Shown here one piece after another: positions 11,116 through 22,689 of a stretch of DNA of 64,000 bases (position 1 is the first letter of the stretch; every line of letters starts with the position of its first letter). The notes under the pieces are model-generated. The model did not search any database. It was not told the origin of the DNA and saw only the letters and a list, made by a program, of their open reading frames with translations. Source of the stretch: Erythrocercus mccallii (Eukaryota > Chordata > Aves > Passeriformes > Dicruridae); contig VZRG01002034.1 of NCBI GenBank assembly GCA_013397435.1, positions 62,001 to 126,000 of the forward strand. The letters run 5' to 3'. The position numbers and the translations under genes are program-made.

Positions 11116-13125
11116 CTGAAATTACTGATCCATTAACTTCTCCACCAGCACGAGACTGTGGCAATCCATATGGGTGAAATAAGGTGATTGCTATGGGCTT
11201 ACTACATGTGCCTACCTGTTAGACACAGCTGAGACAGTTAACACTGGAAAAACAGAGTTGGCTGTCTAAATCCAAAACTATTTAGACCAATCCTCGAGAT
11301 GTACTTCACCATGCCTGCTCTGACACCTTGCAATTTTCTTTGTGTGCTTGTGCTGCTATAGGGCTTTGAATATCAAGAGGTAACAGTTTTTGCATGAAAT
11401 TTTTCACAAAGTTTTCCTGATCAGGCCAGTTCCTGTCTCTACTCACAGCAACTGCATATATTTTAGGAGATGTGGTCTGAACAGCCTGAGCTGTGGGCAA
11501 GAATGGAAGCATGAGACTTTTGGCTAAAGTCTTCCTAGGGCAACGTTTTCACCACTGGAGGCCAGAGAAATGTTTATCAGGGAAGACTGAGCACAGCTGA
11601 TCCTGCCTTGGGGCAGGGGTCTGGATAAGGGTCTCCTGAGCATCGTGAAACTCTGAGGTTTTAAGATCTCTGGATAGAAATATTTTCATTTGGACCTTTT
11701 TTTTGTCAGGTCTTTTCTTTCAAAGGAAAACTTTGACAAATTCAATTTTTCTTTGTAAGGAAGTTAGTCATAAGTCAACTTCAATCTTTCTAACTGGTGT
11801 TTTTTATGAGGGAATAACAAATCCCACTACAAGACTAGGGATCGAGTTTATCAATTCCTCTTGTCAGACACATGGTTTGGCCCCTTTGAGGCTCAGAATG
11901 TCATTTAAGGCTCTAGCTAAGCTGAGCTAATCACCTGTGACTGCTCAAAGTGGCAGTGGTACTCCTCCCTTACCTCTTTTGTCCCTGGCTCTCCGTTCCC
12001 TCCCATCTGTTTCTGTCTGGGCCAGCAGTGAGCCACCGCAGTGGACTGAACCAGCACCAAGTGCCTCTCTTCTTGTGGTACAGTTATTTTCCTCCCATCT
12101 AAGCCCCTTAAACCAGCTTGACATGAGGTCGAAAGAAAGAAGAGCCAACAGCCTGCAGACGCAAGGAACGTGGAGGATGGAGGGCAGGATGCTACTCCAT
12201 GGACTGCTGTAACATAAAATAGGGCACTTCATTAAATCTGTTAGATAAATTGGGCCCTGACCTTTTGGCAAAATCTGCACGTGAAGGTCTCAGTTCCTCA
12301 GGGCATAAAGCAAGCTGGAGGATTCTCTCCCCCCAGCCTCACTGAATGCTCATCCATTTATTCCTGGCCCTGGCACAAGCCATAGGGGCAGAGGCAGTTT
12401 GGGACTGAAAAAAGTGGTGTGTTTGTTCTCCTCTGAAGAGTGGCTTTTTTGTAACATGTGGATTGTCAGTCATGTGAGCCAAATAGCCAAAGGTAAAAGA
12501 AATTACCAGTGCTACTGATGGAACTGCATTTATAAAAGCAGCGTGTCTCTGGATTTTTCATTTTCTCTTCTTTTTTTTTCCTCAGGGAACAAAAAGAAAA
12601 TAAGAGGAGTAGAAGGAATTTAAATATAAAGCCATGGATGTTGTGAAATTTAGCACTCAAAAGTGTTCCCAAAGTTAAGATTACTCCTTCAATGGTAAAT
12701 TTGCTAGGTGATATACAAGTAGCTTTTGCTATCATTTCCTTGGATTTTGATGGACAGGGTGGTTTGGGGTAGATTTGTCATTCCCAACTGTCTTGCTAGA
12801 GGAATGTGTGTGGGCAGATATGTTGCAATGAAAACCAAAGGCCAGTATGCTTGTATTATGTGTATACAATACACACCTCTCCACCAAGCCTCCTAGTGAG
12901 ACAAGGTTTCATGCAGTTTTCCTGAATTTACCCAGATAATTCAAGTCAGTATTCTTCTATCACACTTAATCTTAAGAAAAGAATGTTAGGCATCAGGCCT
13001 CATTTTTGTTGAATCCAATGCCACAGCTCCCAGCTCCTATTGTTCCTCTTGTCAGTGGCAAACTTTGGGATTCTGATGAAGAAAGAGGAAGAAAAGCACC
13101 CAGCTGAAAGATCCTGCTCGTGGCT
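11116..13125. other. Noncoding DNA after the CR1 copy
   Basis: No gene recognised. A very strong splice-acceptor-like sequence (long T/C run ending CCTCAG at 12595) is followed by stops within a few codons in two of three frames and no donor-defined exon. The rest is ordinary AT-rich sequence. The 5' end of the CR1 copy may run a few tens of bases into the start of this block. Confidence 0.6.
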
Positions 13126-13154
13126 GGGAAGGGGGGAGGATGGGGAAGAAAGGG
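13126..13154 (+). other. G-quadruplex motif, plus strand
   Basis: Four G runs (13126-13128, 13131-13136, 13142-13145, 13152-13154) are separated by loops of 2, 5 and 6 bases, which fits the usual G3+N1-7 pattern. Whether it folds in cells is unknown. Confidence 0.6.
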
Positions 13155-13177
13155 TGTTGAGTGGTGTTTATCTCTGC

Positions 13178-13219
13178 TTTTTCTTTTTTGTTTTTTGTTT
13201 GTGTTTGGTTTTGGTTTTG
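13178..13219 (+). repeat. T/G-rich low-complexity tract
   Basis: The plus strand is almost only T and G, with TTTG and TTTGG-like units. The minus strand is correspondingly A/C-only. It belongs with the other A/C or T/G tracts of this window. The hydrophobic-looking peptides from frames across it are by-products of composition. Confidence 0.75.
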
Positions 13220-16200
13220 CTCTTCTGGTCCAGTGTAACATGAAGGGGGATGAAGGGAGAAGAGATGGGAAAGCAATGGAGGAGTGTGGGGGTCACAGAG
13301 GCATAGTCACATACACCATTGTCACCTGCTTGGGAAGGACCTTATCTCACCAGTCCTGGATCAATTTGACTAATCTATTTTATCTCGCCATCTAATCTAT
13401 CTGTTTCTGCTGAGCTATCCATCTGCCTCGTGGTATTGATCCCAACAGTTTTGTAATTGTATTTTGAAAATGCCCTTTCACCCTCCTGGGAAGAGGGGTC
13501 TTGTGTAAAGGCAGAAGGGGGGGCAAGGGGTGGAAATAACACACTCCACTGCTCCTGATGACAAAGCCTCCGGCACCCGCTACGAGCCCTCCAGCTGTAC
13601 ATTTCTTCCTCCTTGTGCAGCCCTTCCTCATCACCCCAGCTTCAAAGCCCTGGAGACAAACATGCCAGGGGAGTCCAGGGCAGTGTGCAGTGGCAGAGGG
13701 ATGACTGCCAGGAGCAAAGCCATTTGCAGAAAATGGAGCAGTGTCCCATCTCCAGCCGTGTTCCAAGCTGAAATACATCTGTTTCCAACAGTTAGCTAGA
13801 GAAGGTTGGAACTGCCAGATCATCTGAGGGAAGAAAAAGTGAAGGAAGAGCTATGATATGTGTGATTTGGAAGGAAACTGCTTCTTATCCCCTCACAAAA
13901 TCAAACTTAATCCAGGGATGTGCAGTGACACCTTCCAAGAGTAAACAGATCCTGAGAGAGGCTCAGGAACATCCTCTGGGTAGATAATCTGCACAGCAAC
14001 AGAGCCTCCTCCTGACTGCAGGAACCAGCTGCCACGTGAAGCCCTCAGCCTTAGTTTGCCTTAGTTCTTTCTGTTCATCCCTGTTTAGACAGGAACTCTG
14101 CGTGGGGTTGGGCATTTTACTTAGAAATCAGTGCATGTTCTTTTGAAATCAAAACTTATTTTAGTCCTAAATTTACCTACTTTGACCTCCACACTTTTTA
14201 ACCATAGAAAACACTATATACCAGCAAAATTTCCTGCATGATGAATTGTGTGTGTGTGTTCATGTCTATGTATTCTCTTCATTTTCAGTTGCTGGAGTGT
14301 ATCATGTCTCACCTCTGAGATTTGTGGGGAGAGTAAAGGACACTGGGGTCACACTGGTCTCTGTTTACAGACTTCTTTCCAACTTTTTCCTAAGCAGGAA
14401 GTGCTTTCTGATTAGCCTCATTTTTTTCACATCAGTATAAAGCTTTTATCGTCTATTTTTTGTGCAGGAATAATATGCTAAATTGTGGAGACTCAGCGGT
14501 ATTTCCCTGTACAACGCACAGCAACTTCTGAATTACACAGAAGCTGGGGATTGCAGGGAATGCTGCAGGCATGGCTGCACAAAACCCAAGTGTTCCCAGC
14601 TCAGAGTGCTGAGAAAGGCTGGTTCACAGGGATGCAGGAGCACCAGGCTGCCTTGTGCAGCAGAGTGTGCTTGCCACCCTCTGCTGCTGCTGGTTTACTG
14701 GCAGAGGGAGAGATTTTATTTGCTGAGTTAGGAGACAGCCTTTGAATACAGGCTGCAACCAGACAGGGTCTGCGTGAGACTCTGCCGAGCCATGTATTTG
14801 TTAGCTTGGGTTCTGAAATACCTCAGCGATTGCAGCAAGGGATCCTGAATGAGCTAAAAACACTTTTCATTTGCCATAACACCTAAAAGTGCCTTTTAAA
14901 TTTTGGCAAATCCCTTTACTAGTGGAAAGATTATATACCCATTAAGTAGCCTGTTACCCCTCTCCTGGCTCTTGTTGGAGACACAGAAGCTGGCAGCCAG
15001 GGTAGGACCAGGCCTTCTGGCTATGGAGCAGGATTGTTGCTGAAGGGGTATCTCCAGTCCCATAGGAGAGGGTCACATCTCCCCACGTGTTTATGACTTG
15101 TTCCGTCCTCAGTTATCTGCCTTTCATTAGCAAATGTGAGAGTAACGTTGCCTTTAAAAATGTTATTCAAATACGCTAGTTGTCTAAAACAGGCATTTAT
15201 AATGCAATTTCGTAAAAGTTATATATCGACGGTGCAACACTTTAAAAGGCCCTTTCTGATTAACAAGGCTCAATACAGCTCCCCTGATTCCCCTGGTTTG
15301 CTTTTAAGAGAGGGAATAAAATGCTATGGATCTCGAAACAGCTGAAATCATAATTTTCCAGTATTATCTGCAGCCTTGTTTTTCTGAGAAAGCAGAGTCT
15401 GTGTTCAGCAAAACGCCTGCTCCAGAGAGGGGTACAGCTGACAGGGTGGTACAGTGGCCAAATGACACTTTGGCTTCTCCTGCTTCCATCTGAGCCTCAG
15501 GGACCATGGCAGTGCCAGGTTCCCACCTGAGCCAATTCCATGCACCCACAAATGACACCACCTTTGCTGCCTCCAAGAAGTTCAGTAAGCTCCATGAGAT
15601 GGGAATTAGTGTTTGCATTCCTGCACCCACAGCAGCTGCTAATTTCTTGATATCTCTCTAGGTGAAAATAGATTGGATATGCTGTATTTTCACCAAAGAC
15701 CTCCCCTTGCCCTGTGTTCTGGCAGTTCACACACCAAAAAGTGATGCGAGCTCCTTGGGACACCTGAGTGAAGCTCAGTCTCCAAACAGCAGCAAGAGTG
15801 AAACAACAGATTTACTGGCCAAGTGGAAGAACAGATACAGGCAAAAAACTCATTATGTGGGCTGGGCAAGGGAGCTGGTGACATGGACTCTGGGCTCTTG
15901 TTAGAGATGATTCTTAACCTGAGTTGCACCCCTGAAGGCACATCATGAAAAAGGCGACTATTTCTGATTTTGTTGGTTAGAGGTAGATGGCACCCCTTCA
16001 TCCAAATCACACTCCTCCCTCTGCCACGCACAGGAAAAACTGGTAGGAACACTGTAAGTCCTTTCACTGTCACAGCCATGGATTTACCTGGAATTTTAAT
16101 TGCAGATTTTGTTTTGTTTTGCTGAAATTAATTTTACGGATTTGGTTCTCTTACCCTTCATCAGCACATTCCATAGGGGCTAGCAGCATATCATCACACT

Positions 16201-16463
16201 GGCTCATCTGAAGGAAAGCTTTGGAAGAAGGGTACTGAAATACAGAGAGCAGTGTCTGCTCTTTTACTTAGGCAATAAATCTACTGCTTTATTATTACTG
16301 TTGGGAAACTTGGAGCCAAATTCTTTGCTAGCAAAACATTGGCTTCAGTGGAGTTCAGCCAGCAGAGAGTTGAGCTTCCTGTTTTTGTTCCAAATCGAAG
16401 ACTATGCTTAGCCCGATTGTTATAGTTGTTTTGCTAGTTAGCTGCTTTAATTTAAAATAATTA
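13220..16463. other. Noncoding DNA, no gene recognised
   Basis: No exon or RNA gene recognised. The interval 13500-13800 is GC-richer and carries overlapping frames on both strands. A short (TG)n run lies near 14247-14260. A 10-bp perfect hairpin lies at 15661-15694. The remainder is unremarkable. Confidence 0.6.
15661..15694. repeat. Small hairpin, 10-bp stem, 14-nt loop
   Basis: Arms GGTGAAAATA (15661-15670) and TATTTTCACC (15685-15694) are perfect reverse complements. In a window this size a few such hairpins are expected by chance. Confidence 0.55.
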
Positions 16464-16542
16464 TGTGTTGCGGGTTGGTTGGGGTTTGTTGTTTTTTATT
16501 CCTTGGCGTTTCTTTTTTGTTGTGTTTTGGTTTTTTGTGATT
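16464..16542 (+). repeat. T/G-rich low-complexity tract
   Basis: A T- and G-dominated stretch with TTGG, GTTT and TTTTG units, interrupted by a few other bases near 16498-16512. Its complement is A/C-rich, like the tracts at 18500 and 53041. Confidence 0.7.
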
Positions 16543-18499
16543 TCTTCTTCACACATCACTTTGTTTGTAGCAGTCAGAAACAAACAAAAAAAGGATGGTA
16601 TTGCTACATATCCCCTGCTTTGTTCAGGAGTTACGAAACTCAAGGTCTCATCCAAAGGGAAGACTTAGCCCAGGCTGAGCACATCGACATGACCTGCGGC
16701 CCAGGTAAGCGGCCACATTAGCAGCCAGGGGATGAGCCTGCAGCTCGTTCCTCCAGGAGACCCTGGGTATCAGCTGGGTTTTCTAGTGGCACAGCAGCCC
16801 CCCAGAAACCCTCCTCTCAGCCCCTCAAAGAGTGGCACAAATATAACTCACGACTTGCCAGGGCAAGCCCCATCCCTCAGGTACCTGGCATTAAGACACT
16901 AAAGCTATTTGCTCCGGGGGCTGTTATTACTTCGCTCCTTGTACAGGGGCTGGCACCTGAGGGTCCCAGCTTAGTTGGGGCTTGTAGCTATTCCTGCAGT
17001 ATAAATGTTATTTATACAGTGCAATTAAGCAGAAGTTTAAGGTAAGCCGCTGCCAGCACTGGGTTAGGTACCAAAGTGAAAGGACATCTTATGAGACATT
17101 TTTGAGAACAAAAAGCACAAAGTTTTAAACTCCTGTTAAACAAAAACAAAGCTTTCGCAGAGAGCTTAAGCAAAACAAACAGCAAACAATTTGTTTGGAG
17201 TAGCTATCTTGTGAGCAAGCTAAACCTAAGTGTAAGCCAGAGACAAGAGCATAGCCATATTGTCTTGTCTGTGTGCTTCCAGCCAGTTGCAGGCTGCCTT
17301 ATTTCTAATCTTTGTATGGCAGGCTTTGGGAAAACAACTTGCTGTGTTTTACTGCACCAAAATCAACATGGTCACCACTCTGTAAATGCATGTCAGAGAA
17401 AGACTAAAGCAAACGCTCATAAACATCACACCCTACTTTTCGCACAGTTCTTCATCATACTCAGGTCTGGATTCCCCTGGGGATTTCCACATTCACCCCA
17501 CTGAGAAAAAGGACTCAGGAGCAGACTTTACCCCCACAGAGGTCCTGAGCACCAGCCAAACTTCTGGGTTTCTCCATCTTCCTGTCTTTTGAAACAAGCA
17601 AAACAGCTGGAATCCCATGTCACAGGCCATGTGAACTTTTAGAGTATGTTTTCTTTGGTGCAGCATTGATTTTACTAGGATCAATGTAAATATTACATTA
17701 GCTTGCAACTGCTAATTATATCAGCATAAACTTAATTTATAGTGATGATCACAGTCCTAATGCTGTGCTGCTGCTAACCCTCACAACTGATGCTTTGAGA
17801 CATCATGTAAATCCAGCCATTAGCAATCAAGTAAATGCTCCTATTACACATCACTGATACTGGCTAAAGAACTTTTTAATTGACTTCTTAGGATTTATGA
17901 CAGATGATGCAGACTGTGTGTTTAAGTTCAGGATTCTTTTTCATGTTTTTATATCTGCTGCTGCTTAGATAGATGCTGGTCTTAGAGTAAATAGTGTAAC
18001 ATTACGTGCTTGAAATTGAAAAGACTGAGTTTGTTTCACTTGGAAAGAAGATAAAAAAGAGGGCTCAAGAGAAAACTCTGTGAAGGAATGAACAGCACAG
18101 AAAAAAGTTAAATGGGAACATGTCTTCCCCGTCTGCTAAAATAAAACTACTGAAATACTCATTGAAATGAAAAGGTCGTAAATTCAATACTGGTAAAAGG
18201 GTTTTTCCTCATAAACATAAAATGATAATTTGGTCACTTGAGAAATCACTAAGGTCACTAATTCAGCAGCTTTCAGATGGGGATTGCAATTTATATGTAA
18301 AAGACTATCAAGAGAGGTTATACTTAAAGCTTATGCTCCCAGGCAGGAATGTAAAGCTTTAGGATCCTGTGGCTTCATCTGCTCTCTAACAAGCCTAGAG
18401 TCAGGCTGACATCTTCACAGAGGCTGGATTAGACAATAGGGGTTTTCTTATCTCTTTCCTCTGAAACATCCAGCAACAGCCATAAGGAGAATTAAAAAT
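16543..18499. other. Noncoding DNA with one exon-like interval
   Basis: No recognised gene. 16574-16704 is bounded by a pyrimidine-rich acceptor and a CAG/GTAAGC donor and has one frame open throughout; it is discussed as a finding. From about 17690 to 17960 the sequence is AT-rich with TAATTA-type motifs and looks like possible regulatory DNA, but nothing in the sequence alone proves it. Confidence 0.55.
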
Positions 18500-18632
18500 A
18501 AAAAACACACCACCAAACCAAAAAACCCACAAAAACCCAGAAAACCCCAAACAAAAAAACCCACCAAAACCACACACAATCCCTGCCCCCCACCTCCCCT
18601 TCCCGCCATGCATATAACAAACAAACAAACCA
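18500..18632 (+). repeat. A/C-only low-complexity tract with CAAA units
   Basis: From 18500 to 18579 the plus strand is only A and C except for a single G at 18540. After a C-rich segment there is a short (CAAA)n run at about 18618-18632. The minus strand has four G runs (matching C runs at 18526-18562) with loops of 6 to 11, a weak G-quadruplex possibility. Glycine/phenylalanine-rich minus-strand frames here are artefacts of composition. Confidence 0.85.
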
Positions 18633-21600
18633 AATGGCTTTTAGTCCTAGAAGATTTTAGGTTTGTGATAAAGTACTGAAATTTCAGATGCTCCAGCATT
18701 GAAAGAAAGCTTACTGTATGGGGGATTTTCAGTGCCCAGTCTGCAAAAAACTCCCAGAGGTATCCATGAAATAGGGTTATTGAGTTGCAGAGACTATGGC
18801 AGTGAGCCAGGAGGCAAATTATTGTAATAAACTCAGGATCTGAAGGCTAGGGGACAGTAAAATAGTGTCTAGGCTACTAGGGGTTCGAGGCAGCACTGAG
18901 GAGTGGGTAAAGCAGGGAAAAAATCACACAGGGTGAGATGAACGGCATGTTTTATTTCCCAGATAAATCACAGTGACAAAGTTTTACACCTTTGAGCAGC
19001 ACTTGGAACACAAAGTACCTGCATAGTCATGCACCAAACTGTTTGTTTGTTTTTAAATAATAAATCTTTCTGTTTGTTTTTAATAATAGGTATTTTTATG
19101 TTCTCTCTCTCTATATATGTGTGTGTAAGTATGCTTATTTAGAAAATTCATATGTTTATACATACATAAATATCTATATTAATTATGTGTATAGGTGTTA
19201 TGTGCCATAGCTTTTATGATGCATATTCATCACATCAAAAAGTAGCTTATTCTGCCTAGACTAGAGGTTTAAAATTGTCCTTAAATACAGTTTTAGAAAG
19301 CATGATATCCTAGCCAAGATATATCCATTGATGTCAATACAGAGATATTTTTCAAAGGAAAAATCTCCAAACAAACCAGTGGGCTTAAGCTCAGCAGGTT
19401 TTGGTAACTGCAGGTGATATTTCTAAATGTTGTATAACTCTGAAGCAGTGGAGCAGAGGTAGGTAACATCTTCCCGTAAGATGAGTACAAGGGAAGGACT
19501 CTGCCCCCACCAGGGATCTTGGCTTTCCTTTTTATAAAGGGGTACTACAAAATGTACCCTTAAAAAAGAAGTGGTGAATTTGAAAGCATCCTTGTTGAGC
19601 CCTTTCAGATTAGCATAAATCTAGATTCCTTGTGAAGATGTATGTCACAATTTATAGGATGTTTATTGATCTGTATTTATCTTTGTCAAGGACTCCGCTA
19701 AACATGGCTTCAACTACAATTGAAGATTCAGATGAATTGATTAGAAATGTATCCAGATGAAGCTGTTCACTTTGCCTGGTTTTGTCTGCATCCCTGTCAC
19801 ACAGAATAGACTGCACACTAAGTGGCAGCTGGATCTTGAGATGATTCTGTTTTGGCAGATTTTCAAGACGGTTTCTGTGTTTTGCCTACCTGATTTGCCG
19901 TCTGTTGAATCTGATGACATTTGTTAGCGAGCAGCTGGGGGAATTTAAAAAAATTCACATTGCAAGTACACGTGGATCAGTGAGTATTCTGTGCTTGGGT
20001 ATAGAGCTGAAGATTGCTGCCATGGATAGAACAGACTCAAAAATACAATAATGTTCTTCATAGCACGATGAAATTTATGCTTCGATTATCTGATTTCCAG
20101 GTTCCATCACCTGCTGGCTTTTAGGTCTAAAACTCCTTTCCTGGAAAAAAAAAAGTTCAAAGAAGATGGAATTAATAATTGTAATGAACCATAGTAAGCA
20201 ACAAAAGGGTTTTAACCACTTCCAAGTAAGTTCAGCAGTGTTCAACAGCCCATTTAATGGCACAAGACATTTGCCATCATAGAGGATTTCCTGTTCTGCA
20301 GACATAAATCCTTGCTTGCATGCAAAGCAACAGGCTAAAAAGCTCTTCAGATCATTTTGCATTAAGCACATGCTGGCAAGTGTATTAGAAGTGTCATGCA
20401 CCCAAAGACTAAGACAGTTTAGAAGAAAATATTTTTGGCCTGTGACCTCACAGCTTTGTGCTACTTGAAGGTTTTCTCCTGGAAAGAATAGTGGTAGCCA
20501 TATTTTGATAAGCTTGAAAGGAATTCAACATTCACCTTTTCATCATCTTTGTGTTCTTCACTCAGCCTAGTGTCCTTCCTAAAAGCTAAAGCTACAAAAT
20601 TGTGTCTCATCCCACAATTGTGTGCCATTGCTTGAATAAGAAAGAGTAATGGACATAAATGTCCCTCCTGCTAGGCAGCCACTTCAGAGTAATTTGGGCT
20701 TCAGATTTACTCTATGCAACCAAATGATTAAATTATGACTGAGACATTCTGTTGCAAGACAGAGCGGCACCCTCAAGGCTTCAGGATGATACATTTACCA
20801 TAGAAACACAGAGGCAGAAAAATATTTGTTTCATTAAAATTAAGACTGCTTTTCACCATGACATAACCTTAAAATGGTTACGAGAAATTTTCTCATTCAA
20901 ATAGAATAATTTAAGAACAGTTTGTTCCACAGCATGACACACCCCACAATATTATGCCAAATTACAGGTTAAGCAATTGAAATGGCTTAAAAAAGCTTTA
21001 ACATAAAGATTAATTCCTGACTTTCCTTGTCGTCATTCAGAAGCTCTGAAAGGTTACAGCTGGGTCTAACAAAGCCCTTAGATGCAGGATAATACAAATG
21101 AAATTTAATAGCTAAGATAGTGTGATAAGAAGATACTGTCCCAAAACGGTCTTCTTTTTTTTTAACCTACAAAAATTGAATTGAACTGCGATTAAATTTA
21201 TCTCAGAATTAAAAAGATAAATTTGAAAGTGTTCAGTGGACCTGTAGCTCAGTGTGAGAGAGGAGTATTTTAATATTCATAAGGAAATACTGAAAGCAGA
21301 GTCTACAAATTTCAAAGCCTTTCTCTTTTCACCCAACAGTGATCATTATGCTCACTGAATCTGGAGAAACAGAGTGGGTTCTCCTAAGGCTTTCAGGGCA
21401 ATGAGCACAGTACTGTTCTGATATTAAATGAGCCATCCCACAATTTAACGGATTTGTAAGGAATTCTCACGGGAGAGGATCTGAGGGCTGTGGGATGGTG
21501 AGCACTACAAGACACTGGGAGAGGTGCTCACTCATGCAGCCTCACCAGATGGGTGAGTATGTGAGATAGAGGGCAGCTGAGGTTGGCTACTCCTCCTTCT

Positions 21601-21849
21601 CTCCTGCTGTTCTAACTGACCTGAAGTTCCTCTGAGCAATAAAGAGGCTGAAAGCCTGGAAATGAGCTGGGGATCAGCAGCACCACGTGATCTCTCAGTT
21701 CTTCAGGGCCCATCAGTGAATGGCCTGCAGACCATGGCTTGGGACTTGCAAGGGAACTGAAGGGAAAGGAGGACAAAACTTAGATTATACAAAAACTTGC
21801 ACCACTTTCAAGAATTCAGTTTAACATGGATCCCTCTAAAACAGTGCAA
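18633..21849. other. Noncoding DNA, no gene recognised
   Basis: Mostly AT-rich unique-looking DNA. A compound CT/AT/GT microsatellite-like stretch lies near 19103-19128. A palindromic TTGCATGCAA lies near 20315. No exon or RNA gene could be recognised. A tRNA A-box lookalike near 21245 lacks the rest of a tRNA. Confidence 0.6.
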
Positions 21850-22270
21850 ACATCTTAATTAGCTGTACATAAACTAATTTAATCCTTTGCTTAAATCACT
21901 TTGATTTGTCAAGGCTAGCTAAAAGCAGTGTGTGTAAGGATTACACTGGTTTAAATGTCTACAATAGAGGTGGGCACTGATTTATTGACATTGATTTGAT
22001 ATAGATTTGATTATGTAAATGCAATGTTCCCTAATTTCATTGGTTTATTGATATGGTAGTTAATTAAGCAGGAAAGGCATATAGAAAGAAGGATCTTGTT
22101 TTAGAATGCAAAAGGGTTAATGAATAATTTAATATGTTTATTCTGTTTATAGATATTTGATAAAAACACTGACTATTTTGATTTTACATCCTCTTTATTT
22201 ACAAATCTAATTAAATCATTTTCATGCCAATTAGAAAGATTATACTAATATTAAGGCAGGCCTTGTGTTT
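21850..22270. promoter_or_regulatory. Candidate regulatory block, homeodomain motif-rich
   Basis: A 420-bp AT-rich block contains many TAATT/AATTA cores, including TTAATTAA near 22061-22068, repeated GATTTGAT units near 21990-22012, and TGATTTAT, which matches the PBX-HOX type of site. Long AT-rich blocks with many intact homeodomain cores in otherwise empty vertebrate DNA are often developmental enhancers. That is inference; AT-rich DNA yields such cores by chance too. Confidence 0.3.
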
Positions 22271-22689
22271 TTATGTCAAGGTGGTAAATTTCAGAGAGCT
22301 GTTGCAGCATAAATATCTACAGGTGAAAACCACAGGTAGCTAAGGTAAGTCTGGCTCAAGCCAAAAGACTGCCACTGCCCTGAGAAGCTCATGGTGTGAG
22401 TTCAAGGCGAGGCAGATACTGTGAGACAGTGGAGCCCACACAAATAACTTCATGGTATCAGTCAGCGGGATTTGCTGCTGGTCTCAACCACAGTCTAACA
22501 ATTAACATATTTTGCATAAATACTGTGATAAGGAAGAGTTTTTGAAGGCTAGAAGAGGGCTAATGACGCGTCAGTGAACGCACTTTTTTGTCGGAGAGGG
22601 AAATCCTGGAATGAGTGCTGATTTTACAATTTGCCATGTTTTTATGCTGAGTATAAGACAGTGTAAGGTTGGTCAGCCTGAAGGTTTAA
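22271..22689. other. Noncoding DNA with a CpG-containing palindrome
   Basis: No gene seen. A consensus-like splice donor (AAG/GTAAGT near 22342-22350) has no identifiable exon. The palindrome at 22564-22573 is listed separately. Confidence 0.6.
22564..22573. promoter_or_regulatory. Palindrome TGACGCGTCA (CRE-like)
   Basis: A perfect 10-bp palindrome made of two TGACG half-sites joined at an MluI core (ACGCGT). Four CpGs occur within about 30 bases (22567-22593), which is dense for this CpG-poor window. TGACG is the half-site of CREB/ATF factors. Binding is inferred, not shown. Confidence 0.35.

Noticed and set aside
12520..12660. Very strong splice acceptor (long T/C run ending CCTCAG at 12595)
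   Set aside because: Two of the three downstream frames stop within about a dozen codons, no donor defines an exon, and the downstream sequence looks noncoding.
18401..18699. Minus-strand frames encoding Gly/Phe-rich peptides
   Set aside because: They are translations of the A/C-only low-complexity tract.
21240..21320. tRNA-like A box (TAGCTCAGTGTGAGAG)
   Set aside because: There is no credible B box (GGTTCGAATCC-type), no acceptor stem pairing and no anticodon arm at the right spacing.
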